Shown: positions 38,431-47,690 of the stretch, one piece after another
How the letters are laid out: the number at the start of each line of letters is the position of its first letter
How positions within the stretch are numbered: the first letter of the stretch is position 1
Assembly (NCBI GenBank): GCA_020440645.1
Contig: JAGRNR010000012.1
Coordinates: forward strand, 5,896-69,895
Length of the DNA stretch: 64,000 nt
Reading direction: 5' to 3'
Origin: JAHEFU01 sp020440645
GTDB lineage: Bacteria > 4484-113 > JAFGCY01
Notes under the pieces: model-generated
Told to the model about the DNA's origin: nothing
What the model saw: the letters and a program-made list of their open reading frames with translations, nothing else
The model's database searches: none
Program-made: the position numbers and the translations under genes

Positions 38431-40509
38431 ATGAGAGTGAATGGAACCTTATATGTGCTGCTGGCAGCCATACTGCTGGGCAGTGGCTGTGCAAGGGCAG
38501 GAGTGTCGGACTCGGCACAGGAGATCATCCCCACGCCGCAGATTGCACTTGCTGGCGCGGAATACAGCCTTGGCATCCCCGCACCTTCCGAGCTGCTGCG
38601 CAGATCCAGCGCGGACCATCCCGGATTGCAGATCAATGGCAGCGCATATTCCACGTCCTTCGGGCCGCAGCTTGTGGCAGGAAATGGGAACACTGCCATT
38701 TTCAGCCCGGACTGGAACCAGGGCGACAATGAATCAGCGATGCAGCCGGCCTGGGCGGCCTGGCTGCTGGACCTCACCGGCGAGACCGATACGAATGTAC
38801 TCAATCTCAACTGGCTGGACGAGCCGCTTGAGGGTTACATCGCACTGGCGGACTGGGGCAGTGACCGCTGGGTCTGGCGCAAATTAAGCAACCCGGCGGA
38901 ACTGGAGTTCATGCCAACGGCATCCCTGCTGCATCCGGGTGACGACATGCTGGCCTGTGTGATCCTGGCAACGGGGCAGGACCAGTCCGTGCTGGCGGGG
39001 CTGCAGGCCGTGTTCCGTGATGACGTGCCGGGCGGCTTCATCAATGACGGCAATCCGCTCGGGATGAACCTCGAGGGCCTGTCGGACTGGGGCCGCAGCA
39101 TCCCGTTCACGGACGTGTTCAAGCTCTCGCGCAGCTGGATCCCGCAGGAGGCGGATGGCTGGACCTGGGACACCGGTGAGACGCTGGACATCGATGCCAA
39201 CGGCTGGGTGGCCAGCCTGCAGCCGGGACAGGCTGCCGGCAATGTGCTTGTCACGAACAACGCTGGCAACTATCCGGAGGGCGAATACATCTGCCTGTAT
39301 GACGGCGAGGGCACGATCAGCTGGGGCATCAATGCAAGCCTTGTGGGAGTGGAGCCGGGCCGGCAGGTGGTGCATATCACCCCCGGTGCTGACGACACGG
39401 CGCACTTGAAGATCACCGCCACCAATCCTGACAACCCTGTACGCAACATCCGCCTGATCCTGCCGGGACATGAGGCGGATTACCAGGAAAACATCTGGAA
39501 CCCGGATTTCGTTGCCACACTGGCACCCTATTCCAGCCTGCGCTTCATGGACATGATGAACACCAACGGCACGCAGGTCGAACAATGGAGCGAACGCACC
39601 ACGCCGCAGCATGCCAGCCAGGCCCGCAATGCCGGCATCTGCCTTGAATACATGGTGCTGCTTGCCAACCAGGCGCACAAGGACCCCTGGTTCTGCATGC
39701 CGCACCGCGCCGATGATGACTACATCACGCAGTTCGCCAGCATGGTGCGCGACACGCTGGACCCCGAGCTGCGCATTTACATCGAGTACTCCAATGAGGT
39801 CTGGAACGGTTCATTTCCGGCGGCCGGCTATGCGCAGCAGCGCGGGCTGGAACTCGGCCTGTCGGAGAATGCCTACGAGGCGCACCTGCGCTATTACTCG
39901 CAGCGCTCCGTTGAGATCTTCGCGATCTGGGAGAATGTCTTCGCCGGGCAGGAGGACAGGCTGGTGCGTGTGATCGCCGGCCAGCATGTCAACGCCTGGG
40001 CGGCGGACCAGATCCTCGACTGGCAGGATGCCTATGCCAAGGCGGACTGCTATGCCGTCGCGCCATACTTCGGCGGCGGGATCGGCTATTCACCGAATGC
40101 GGATGCGGCCCTGACGATGTCGCTGGCTGAGATCGTGCAGTTCTGCGCGGACAGCCTGCCCCAGACCTATGCCACGATGCAGGAGAACGCGGAGGATGCC
40201 CACAGCCGCGGCTTGAAGCTGATTGCCTACGAGGGTGGCCAGCATATGGTGGGTTATGGCGAGTGGCAGAACAATGATGCGCTGACCGCCAAGCTGACCG
40301 CTGCCAACCGTGATCCCGGCATGCGCCAGGTCTACAAGGACTACCTCGACTACTGGACCCTGGCCGGTGGCGAGCGATTCATGGCCTTCTCGCATATCGG
40401 CGGCTACGGTCGCTACGGCTCCTGGGGCGTGATGGAGCGCCTGGCACAGCCTCTCAGTGAAAGTCCCAAGCTTGAAGGCCTGCTGGACTGGCTGGCCACA
40501 CAGCCGTGA
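38431..40509 (+). CDS. Lipoprotein with GH-A-clan-like catalytic domain
   Basis: A 692-residue lipoprotein (lipobox GSGC near residue 18). An N-terminal beta domain (SAYSTSFGPQLVAGNGNTAIFSPDWNQ...) of about 200 residues is followed by a barrel starting at PFTDVFKLSRSWIPQ. The barrel shows LRIYIEYSNEVWNGSFPAAGYAQQRG, where the Asn-Glu pair matches the acid/base position of clan GH-A, and LKLIAYEGGQHMVGYGEW, whose Glu fits the nucleophile. A probable extracellular glycosidase with unknown substrate. Start has AAGGA about 7 nt upstream and a TAGAAT -10 at 38402. It converges on the lipoprotein array. Confidence 0.65.
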   Translation: MRVNGTLYVLLAAILLGSGCARAGVSDSAQEIIPTPQIALAGAEYSLGIPAPSELLRRSSADHPGLQINGSAYSTSFGPQLVAGNGNTAIFSPDWNQGDNESAMQPAWAAWLLDLTGETDTNVLNLNWLDEPLEGYIALADWGSDRWVWRKLSNPAELEFMPTASLLHPGDDMLACVILATGQDQSVLAGLQAVFRDDVPGGFINDGNPLGMNLEGLSDWGRSIPFTDVFKLSRSWIPQEADGWTWDTGETLDIDANGWVASLQPGQAAGNVLVTNNAGNYPEGEYICLYDGEGTISWGINASLVGVEPGRQVVHITPGADDTAHLKITATNPDNPVRNIRLILPGHEADYQENIWNPDFVATLAPYSSLRFMDMMNTNGTQVEQWSERTTPQHASQARNAGICLEYMVLLANQAHKDPWFCMPHRADDDYITQFASMVRDTLDPELRIYIEYSNEVWNGSFPAAGYAQQRGLELGLSENAYEAHLRYYSQRSVEIFAIWENVFAGQEDRLVRVIAGQHVNAWAADQILDWQDAYAKADCYAVAPYFGGGIGYSPNADAALTMSLAEIVQFCADSLPQTYATMQENAEDAHSRGLKLIAYEGGQHMVGYGEWQNNDALTAKLTAANRDPGMRQVYKDYLDYWTLAGGERFMAFSHIGGYGRYGSWGVMERLAQPLSESPKLEGLLDWLATQP

Positions 40510-40518
40510 GGGTCCGCA

Positions 40519-43500
40519 CTACGGTATCAATTCAGCTTCAATTGTGTATGCGAGATCCTCGCCACCGCTGACAATGATGTAATAGGTCTGGCCGTTGGTG
40601 ACTGGCCAGCGAGCCATCTGCGCACCGTTGGGTGTGTCGCGTTTGCCCTTGTTGACAGTGCTTGACCAGAACTGTTCGGCTATCAGCAGGCTGAAGTTGA
40701 CGGGACTGTTCTCCCAGGGGGTCACTACAACCTGCAGCAGTCCGTCGGTGTCGGCGACGTACTTGTGATAGTCGCTGCTGTCCCGGCCCATCGGCTTGTT
40801 GTCATCATCCCCGTCCAGCGTTGCTGAAACACTGAAAGGCAGGCTGATGACGGCTGCGGCAATGGCATTGTCATTCGGTTCCAGGCTGTCATTGTCCGAG
40901 AAGCTGGCGGTGAAGTCCTGCACCACATCCGATCCGCTGACAACGACCGGCACCTTACCGGCCGGCACAACGGACCTGTTGGCAATCTGCCACTCGATCT
41001 CGTAGTTCCCGTCCGGGTAGTAACCGAGGTCATATCCATTCGTGAACGCATCAACCGCATAGCCGGTCGTGTGGTTGACGACGTGCATGTAACTGTATCC
41101 CTCATTCATCACACCGTGGTCGAGGCTGCCGCTGATGTTGTGGACGGGGAAGCCTGCCTTGTCCAGTGACAGCGAATACGTTGATTCACCCTGGCCCGAT
41201 ACTGCGACCTGGACGATGTAATCGCCCGCTGCATCAGCATCAAAATAGAAGCTGTGGCTGCCCTGCTCCTCATGCGAATACAGCAGGCTGAATGCGGGGC
41301 TGTCGTAGATCCTGGTCCTGTACGTGATGTCCTGGGAATCACTCTGGATGCTGATGGCAAGCGGATAGGCATCATCCAGTGCAAGCAGGTAGTTGTCATA
41401 GAGGTCATAGTCTGAACTGATCGTGGCCTCGAACTCGTCAGGCCAGTCCACGCTTGCAGCACCAAGCAGGTCATCATTCGGTTCATGCGAATCCTTGCCG
41501 ATGCTTGCCGTTGGCGTCAGTTGAATGTCGCTGTTGCTGAACTGCACCCATTCATAGGCAGGGTTGAAGTCGGTTCCATGGCGCTGGTGGCTGACGAACA
41601 CACGCTCGCCGGGCATGAAGGCAATGTCAATCGAGGCAATTCCATCGGCACCGGCGCTGTCAATGTCCGTGTAACCACCGACTTCAATCTGCACGGCCAG
41701 TTCCGCATCATCCAGCGGTTTTCCATCAAGCATGTAGTTCGCCGAAAGGTACACCGGGTCATAGCTGGCAACGTCAAGCTCATATGGCAACAATGTGCCT
41801 TCCATGAACACTTCAAGGTAGTAGGTCCCGGCGTCCAGTGGATTGCGGCTGCGCGCCTGCATGCCAGTGACGCCGAACTTATCCAGCGTGATGTTGCTGT
41901 CGGCGGCGTCCCGCAGCCTGATTTGGCCACTGGAATAGAAATCCCTTGGGGTATGCTCCGGGAATCTCAGTCTGGCCATCAGGTGCTGGCCTCCCGGTAC
42001 TTCAAAACTGAAGTAGTCGTAATCATCGCCGTTGGTCAGGTCATATCCGCCGATCCAGCCTTCAACGGGTGCAGCCAGCGGCAGGCTCAGCGGAGTGGCA
42101 TTTGCCTTGTCGTCATTCGGCTCCATCGTGTCCGTCGGGGCTGTGCCCTGCATGTTGAAGTCGTAGTTCAGCGGCCCAGTGGAAAAGTCGTGTGTCGTGC
42201 TCAGCGGACTGAACACATACTGCGGATCAAGCGGGGTGATGACGGCCTCGAAGGGAGGGATATGCCGATGGTAAATCGACCCCGTGCCTTCCGTTGCCAT
42301 CGTGCTGGTGACACCGTCAACCTCAACCGTCATTGTCGTTGTGTATAGCTCTTCATACAGACCGTCATCCCCGTCGCCCGGTCCGCCGTCATCCCCGAGG
42401 TACACGAGCATTTCCTGTGGCTGTCCGCTGTGGATGCTGAGCGAGTAGCTCCCTCCACCGCCCTGGCAGTCCACCTTGACGATGTACTCGCCGCTGCGCT
42501 GGAAGTAGTAACCGATCCAGTTGGCTCCGTAGAGAACGTCGTTTGAGTAAGTGGCATCCTTGTTCGGGTCAACGAACAGCTGCAGTCCGGGAAACAGGAT
42601 GCCGTCATCGCCAACATACTGGACGTAGTACCAGCCCTCCGCAGGGATGCTGAATGCATAGCAGTCAATTTCGTCATCGAGGATGCTCAGCGTTGCATCC
42701 AGCAGCGGACCGGCACCGAAGTCATAGCGGTTCTCCTGGAAATCATTCGGCTCGAATGCATCAGTTTCAACAAATCCGCTGGTCTTGGGGCTGCAACGCA
42801 ATTCAATGCCAGCCAGGTCCGCATCCGCGACCGTGAAGTTCTGTGCGGCAGGGAAGAACTCATAGCCGCTGATCGATGCCATCAGCGTCCAGTTTCCATT
42901 CGGGATCGCATTCAGCGTGAAAGACCCATCCGGCTCGGTCAGAACGGCCTGCGGATCAAGCAGGTTCGTGGTGACCAGCGCGCCGGCGACCGGATTGTCC
43001 TCCATATCCAGCACGACCCCAATCACATTGTAGCGATTCAGGTAGTCAATGCTCACGCTCTCCACGCTGAAGACCGGATCCTCATCAGCCAGCACGGCCA
43101 CGTAGACAAACCCGGCCGGGGAGCTGTGCTGTCCCGGGTTGCCCACCAGCGGTGTGCTGAATGAACTGCCCTCACCTTCACTGCCCAGCCATTCCCAGCG
43201 CCCGCTGGAGTAGTCCGCAATTCCTATCCAGTAATGTGAGCCGGGATCCGCCGTCGTGATTGCCACGTTCACGAGGCCGATACTGTCCTGCGGAGTGCCC
43301 GGAAAGCGCCAGATCGCGAACTCGCTCTGCCCGTTCGGTGTGAATGTTGCCAGAAATCCAGCCTTGCTCACGTCGTTGCTTGCGTCGTGGTAACCGGCAC
43401 CGTCCTGGCTGAGGCTTGATATTGCCGGAACCCTTGTCGGGATGAAGCTGCCGTCCTGCGGCAGCGCGGCTCGGAAAATCTCGGTTCCCGCAGCGGTATC

Positions 43501-43617
43501 CTCGATGGCCGCCGGAGTAAGTCTCGTTTGGATTCCCTCGTTGGAACCTGGTTTGGCTCCTCCTCCGCAGGCAGTGAGCAGGCTGATCACAAGCAGCAGG
43601 ACAGTCAAAATGCGCAT
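40519..43617 (-). CDS. Array lipoprotein A: PPC/carboxypeptidase-regulatory-like surface lipoprotein
   Basis: A 1,032-residue lipoprotein (lipobox LTAC, then GGG). Domains in order: an N-terminal unit ending SVESVSIDYLNRY (residues about 30-195); a CarboxypepD-regulatory-like fold (NVIGVVLDMEDNPVAGALVTTNLLDP... GYEFFPAAQNF, about 197-275); then four pre-peptidase C-terminal-like units, each opened by an EPND motif near residues 287, 500, 713 and 912. A GDGDDGLYEELYT loop separates units 1 and 2. No catalytic domain is seen. It is the first of five tandem paralogs and shares an almost identical leader and signal peptide with B. Probably outer-membrane anchored and surface exposed; binding partner unknown. 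Confidence 0.75.
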   Translation of the reverse strand: MRILTVLLLVISLLTACGGGAKPGSNEGIQTRLTPAAIEDTAAGTEIFRAALPQDGSFIPTRVPAISSLSQDGAGYHDASNDVSKAGFLATFTPNGQSEFAIWRFPGTPQDSIGLVNVAITTADPGSHYWIGIADYSSGRWEWLGSEGEGSSFSTPLVGNPGQHSSPAGFVYVAVLADEDPVFSVESVSIDYLNRYNVIGVVLDMEDNPVAGALVTTNLLDPQAVLTEPDGSFTLNAIPNGNWTLMASISGYEFFPAAQNFTVADADLAGIELRCSPKTSGFVETDAFEPNDFQENRYDFGAGPLLDATLSILDDEIDCYAFSIPAEGWYYVQYVGDDGILFPGLQLFVDPNKDATYSNDVLYGANWIGYYFQRSGEYIVKVDCQGGGGSYSLSIHSGQPQEMLVYLGDDGGPGDGDDGLYEELYTTTMTVEVDGVTSTMATEGTGSIYHRHIPPFEAVITPLDPQYVFSPLSTTHDFSTGPLNYDFNMQGTAPTDTMEPNDDKANATPLSLPLAAPVEGWIGGYDLTNGDDYDYFSFEVPGGQHLMARLRFPEHTPRDFYSSGQIRLRDAADSNITLDKFGVTGMQARSRNPLDAGTYYLEVFMEGTLLPYELDVASYDPVYLSANYMLDGKPLDDAELAVQIEVGGYTDIDSAGADGIASIDIAFMPGERVFVSHQRHGTDFNPAYEWVQFSNSDIQLTPTASIGKDSHEPNDDLLGAASVDWPDEFEATISSDYDLYDNYLLALDDAYPLAISIQSDSQDITYRTRIYDSPAFSLLYSHEEQGSHSFYFDADAAGDYIVQVAVSGQGESTYSLSLDKAGFPVHNISGSLDHGVMNEGYSYMHVVNHTTGYAVDAFTNGYDLGYYPDGNYEIEWQIANRSVVPAGKVPVVVSGSDVVQDFTASFSDNDSLEPNDNAIAAAVISLPFSVSATLDGDDDNKPMGRDSSDYHKYVADTDGLLQVVVTPWENSPVNFSLLIAEQFWSSTVNKGKRDTPNGAQMARWPVTNGQTYYIIVSGGEDLAYTIEAELIP

Positions 43618-43656
43618 CTGGAACCTCTCAGTAGAACATTTCTTGCAGGTGACTAC

Positions 43657-43662
43657 ATTTTA
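43657..43662 (-). promoter_or_regulatory. Probable -10 for lipoprotein A
   Basis: Minus-strand TTCGCTAAAATG context; TAAAAT about 39 nt before the ATG, with GAGAGG binding site. The same context is found for lipoprotein B. Confidence 0.45.
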
Positions 43663-43706
43663 GCGAATACCGGGATGGGCTTGCCGGCGGTGAATCCCTA
43701 CTGCTG

Positions 43707-46700
43707 CTATGGAATGATCACGATATCAAGCTGATAACGAAGATCGACGTTGCCACTTACCTGGACAAAGTAAGTCTGGCCACTGACTACCGGATATCGC
43801 AGCAACTGGCTGCTGCCATCCACGCTGATTTTGCCTTCCGTCAGATGAATACTGGACGGACCTTCTGACAAAGCCAGGCTGTATCTGGACGGGTTCAGTT
43901 CCTGATGCTTCACGCTGGCTTCAAGCGTACCATCTGAAGTGGCAACAAACTCGTAATAATCCTTGGTGTCCCGGCCTGATGGCAGATAGTCATTGTCATT
44001 GTCCAGGCTTGCGAAGATGGTTGCAGGAAGCGAGACTGATGCGGCAGTGAAGCTGGTATCGTTCGGTTCGAGGTCATCCTTGTCACTGTAAACAGCGCTG
44101 AAGTCCAGCACGACATCTGCTCCGCTGATCGCAACGGGTACCTTGCCGGAGGGCGTGACATTGCGGTTGGCAATCTGCCACTGCATCTCCTGGACACCAT
44201 TTGGGTAATAACCAAACAGGTAATCAGCGAAGTATGTTTCCTTGTATTCGCCAGTGCTGTGGTTGATGAGATATGAATCAGTGTATAACTCCGATGGCTC
44301 ACCATTGTCCACCGTGCCACTGATGCTGTAGACATCAAAGCCGGCCTTGTCAACCTGCAGATTGTATGAAGCCTCGCCACCGATGACTTCAATTGCAATC
44401 AAGTATTCTCCGGCAGTGTCCGCACGGAAAAAGAATGAATGATTCCCGGTACCCGTGTGATCGAGGAGCTGCTGCACTGGGTCTGCACTTAACACAGTGA
44501 CATCGAATTCAATGTCCTGCTCGTTTGTCGAGAGGGTGAATATCAACGAACCAGGATCATCCAGGGTAAAGCCGTAGTGGTCGCCGCCGTCAGTGTTACT
44601 GCTGATTGTGGCGTCAAGATTCACTGGGAAGGGCTGCACAGATGCATCTTCCAGAATGTCATTGGGTTCGTGATTGTCCTGTGCAAGGCTGATAACAGGT
44701 GCAAGCTGGATGTCAGAATTGCCGAACTCAACCCATTCATATGCTGGCTCGAACTGCATGCCGAAGCGTTCGTGGTGTACGAATATCCGTTCACCGGGCA
44801 TGTAATCCACATTGGACTCTGCAAGTCCTTCATCTGAGTATTCGTGCTCTGTGTATTCCTGGTCAGCAGACTGAGTGTGGAAAACGCATTCATCCAGTGG
44901 CGTGCCATTCAGCTCATAATAGGCTGAGAGCCTGACGGGGTCATACTCGTAGATTTCCAGCTCATAGGCCATCAGTGCGCCTTCCATGAACAGGCGGAGG
45001 ACATAGTTGCCTTCGCTAAGCGGACCGTTGGTCCTACCCTCAAGATGTGTACCGCTCATATCGTCAAAGCCTATGTTGACGTCACTTGAATCATACAGGT
45101 CGAAATATCCTGCATCAGGATATTCAGCAGGTCCATTCCCGGGGAACCGGGCACGGAACATCACGTGCTTGCCTTCCTGTACGTCAAAACTGAAGTAGTC
45201 ATAGGAATCATTGCCAGTCAGGTCGTAACCACCAATCCAGCCAGATACGGGTGTTTCCAGGGGAAGGTTGACCGGTGTGGCGCTGGCTGAGTCGTCGTTC
45301 GGTTCCATGTCGTCAACCGGAGCTGTTGCTGACATATCGAAGTCCTGTCCGACCAGAGGACCAGATGAGAAATCATGCAGTATGGATTCAGGGCTGAAAG
45401 TGTACACCGATGAAACAGGGCGGACCGTGGCTGGCAACGGTGCCACCTGCTTGTTGTTGATGGTTCCAGTACCGGCTGTTACCATGACTGTCGTGAAATC
45501 TGCGTATTCCAGGCGGACCAGGCTGGTATAAAGTTCCTCATACAGGCCGTCGTCTCCGTCTCCGGGATCTCCTGAGTCGTAGAGGTCAACCTCGCAGAGC
45601 TCAGGCCGGCCGCTATGCAGGCTGAGGTCGTAGAATCCACCGCCACCCTCGCAGTTGACCTCGACATGGTACTTGCCGGCGCGTGGGAAGTAGTATCCGA
45701 CGACAGTTGTTCCATACAATACGTAAGAGCTGCTTGATTCGGTTGATGAGTATCTGTCATTGAATAGCTGCAGGCTTGGGAAAAGGATGTTCTCATCACC
45801 GTCAAAGCGGATGTAATACCAATCTTCACTCGGGACAATGAAACTGTAGAAGTCGGATTCGTCATCAAGGATGCTGATGGACGCACCATTCAATGGACTT
45901 GTACCCATGTCATGCTCATTGGCGAATGCATCGTTGGGTTCAAACTCATCGCTGCCGACGAATCCACTCTTCTGGGGATTTCCCCGCAGCTCGAGACCGC
46001 TCAGATCCGCTCCGTCCACTGTAAACATCGTTGCTGCGGGAAAGAACTGAAAACCGTCCAGTGTAGCCATAATGGCCCAGTTGCCATTCGGGATGGCTGA
46101 AAGGCTGAAACTACCGTCGACAGAACTGAGCACAGACTGCGGATCAAGCAGGTTTGTCGTCACCAACGCGCCTTCAACTGGGTTGTACTGCATGTCCAGC
46201 ACGATTCCGCTTACGTTGAAGCGTTCAAGATACTCGATCGTGATACTTCCAACACTGATGCCGGCTTCGCTGTCAACCAGTACCGCAATATAGATGTATC
46301 CGGCAGGTGAGCTGTGCTGGCCTGGGCTGCCGGCTAGGTCCGTTTCGAAGTTGCTGCCATCCGACACCCCACCGCGCCAGTCCCAGCGACTGCTTGAGTA
46401 GTCAGCAACTGCCACCCAGTAGCTGGCCCCGGGATCCGCGCTGTCAATTGACACACTTACGTTGCCGATGCTGTCCTGGGCAGTGCCCTCAAAGCGCCAG
46501 ATCGCATATTCACTGGACCCGGCAGCCGGGTTATAGTCTGCTGAGCCTGCGCCGGCAGAGACATTGGCGCTCGCCTCATCGAAATTGGAGCCGGGTTTGC
46601 TCAGGCTGGAGACTGCGGGAACCCTGTACGCGGCAAAACTGCCGTCCTGCGGCAGCGCGGCCAGGAAAACTTCGGTTCCCGCAGCGGCACCCTCGACAAC

Positions 46701-46808
46701 TGCTGGTGTAAGTCTCGATTGGATCCCCAGGTTGGAACCTGGTTTGGCCCCTCCTCCGCAGGCAGTGAGCAGGCTGATCACAAGCAGCAGGACAGTCAGA
46801 ATGCGCAT
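43707..46808 (-). CDS. Array lipoprotein B (paralog of A)
   Basis: A 1,033-residue lipoprotein with lipobox LTAC. Same order as A: N-terminal unit (YAIWRFEGTAQDSIGNVSVSI... GSPGQHSSPAGYIYIAVL), regulatory-like domain (NVSGIVLDMQYNPVEGALVTTNLLDPQ), then EPND units DEFEPNDAF, DDMEPNDDS, DNHEPNDIL and DDLEPNDTS. GDPGDGDDGLYEELYTS loop present. It starts MRILTVLLLVISLLTACGGG like A, and the flanking 80 nt differ at only a few positions, so A and B are the most recent duplicates at their 5' ends although the mature proteins have diverged. Confidence 0.75.
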   Translation of the reverse strand: MRILTVLLLVISLLTACGGGAKPGSNLGIQSRLTPAVVEGAAAGTEVFLAALPQDGSFAAYRVPAVSSLSKPGSNFDEASANVSAGAGSADYNPAAGSSEYAIWRFEGTAQDSIGNVSVSIDSADPGASYWVAVADYSSSRWDWRGGVSDGSNFETDLAGSPGQHSSPAGYIYIAVLVDSEAGISVGSITIEYLERFNVSGIVLDMQYNPVEGALVTTNLLDPQSVLSSVDGSFSLSAIPNGNWAIMATLDGFQFFPAATMFTVDGADLSGLELRGNPQKSGFVGSDEFEPNDAFANEHDMGTSPLNGASISILDDESDFYSFIVPSEDWYYIRFDGDENILFPSLQLFNDRYSSTESSSSYVLYGTTVVGYYFPRAGKYHVEVNCEGGGGFYDLSLHSGRPELCEVDLYDSGDPGDGDDGLYEELYTSLVRLEYADFTTVMVTAGTGTINNKQVAPLPATVRPVSSVYTFSPESILHDFSSGPLVGQDFDMSATAPVDDMEPNDDSASATPVNLPLETPVSGWIGGYDLTGNDSYDYFSFDVQEGKHVMFRARFPGNGPAEYPDAGYFDLYDSSDVNIGFDDMSGTHLEGRTNGPLSEGNYVLRLFMEGALMAYELEIYEYDPVRLSAYYELNGTPLDECVFHTQSADQEYTEHEYSDEGLAESNVDYMPGERIFVHHERFGMQFEPAYEWVEFGNSDIQLAPVISLAQDNHEPNDILEDASVQPFPVNLDATISSNTDGGDHYGFTLDDPGSLIFTLSTNEQDIEFDVTVLSADPVQQLLDHTGTGNHSFFFRADTAGEYLIAIEVIGGEASYNLQVDKAGFDVYSISGTVDNGEPSELYTDSYLINHSTGEYKETYFADYLFGYYPNGVQEMQWQIANRNVTPSGKVPVAISGADVVLDFSAVYSDKDDLEPNDTSFTAASVSLPATIFASLDNDNDYLPSGRDTKDYYEFVATSDGTLEASVKHQELNPSRYSLALSEGPSSIHLTEGKISVDGSSQLLRYPVVSGQTYFVQVSGNVDLRYQLDIVIIP

Positions 46809-46847
46809 CCGGAACCTCTCAGTAGAACATTTCTTGCAGGTGACTAC

Positions 46848-46853
46848 ATTTTA
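46848..46853 (-). promoter_or_regulatory. Probable -10 for lipoprotein B
   Basis: TAAAAT in a TTCGCTAAAATG context identical to that of lipoprotein A; it directly faces the divergent gene at 46920. Confidence 0.45.
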
Positions 46854-46907
46854 GCGAATACCCGGATGGGCTTGCCGGAGGCTGTTCAGGCATCCATGCG
46901 GCCTTGC

Positions 46908-46913
46908 TATAAT
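46908..46913 (+). promoter_or_regulatory. -10 element of leaderless membrane-protein gene
   Basis: TATAAT, six bases (CCGCCA), ATG at 46920. Confidence 0.65.
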
Positions 46914-46919
46914 CCGCCA

Positions 46920-47609
46920 ATGAACACAGCTGCAAGGATCCTGGCTGTGCAGCAGGCCGCCGGCCGCAGGGTTGCGCTTGTCATCAGCATCCTGATGGGA
47001 CTGCTGGTCTGCATCCTGCTGATGTTCATTGCCACTTCCATAATGAAGAACACCACGGGTTTCACCCTGCGTGAACTTCCCTGGATGCTGGGGGGCTGGA
47101 TCCTGCTCTCCGCATTGCTCGGCTGGCGGATCTTCGGCTGGTCACGAAGCTTGTTGCCACGCGCCGGCTCCATGCTGCAGGAAAGCCCGGCAACCGGCGA
47201 GCTGGCTGCCGGCGTCTACCTTGACAGGCAGGAAGTGCAGGTCAGCAGCTTTGGCAGGCAGGTGCCGATTACCCTGCCCGGAGTGCGTGGCATCCGGGAG
47301 CGGGGGCTGCCACTGCACCATGCACTGAACCGGCAGAGCAGCCAGTGCGACATGCTGGTGGGCAGCCTGGTCCCGCGCCAGCCGTTGTGGGGCTGGATGC
47401 TTGCACTGCTCTTCTCCCTGCTGGTGCTTGCCGGGAAGCAACTGCCGGCGCGCCTGCCGGACCTGGACCTGCATGCACTGCAGGTGATTGCCAACCCGCT
47501 GATGAGCATGCTGCTGTTGTTCGTGCTGCTGGTGCTGCCTGTCGTGATCCGCCAGCAGGTCTGGCGCGAGGCCCTCTGCAGCGAGCTTGGAGACCGGCTG
47601 CGCAGCTGA
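46920..47609 (+). CDS. Four-span membrane protein inside the lipoprotein array
   Basis: A 229-residue protein with hydrophobic spans VALVISILMGLLVCILLMFIA, LPWMLGGWILLSALLGW, WGWMLALLFSLLVLAG and MSMLLLFVLLVLPVVI. Between spans 2 and 3 lies a soluble loop of about 80 residues (GVYLDRQEVQVSSFGRQVPITLPGVRG). It is the only plus-strand gene within the five-member array and is leaderless. Family not recognised. Confidence 0.7.
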   Translation: MNTAARILAVQQAAGRRVALVISILMGLLVCILLMFIATSIMKNTTGFTLRELPWMLGGWILLSALLGWRIFGWSRSLLPRAGSMLQESPATGELAAGVYLDRQEVQVSSFGRQVPITLPGVRGIRERGLPLHHALNRQSSQCDMLVGSLVPRQPLWGWMLALLFSLLVLAGKQLPARLPDLDLHALQVIANPLMSMLLLFVLLVLPVVIRQQVWREALCSELGDRLRS

Positions 47610-47690
47610 GCAGCTCCTCAAGGCAGGCCTCATTCCGTCAATCCGTTGATACCGGCAGCCGACGCGGGGCTGCCGTTGCCAGTGCGCCAG

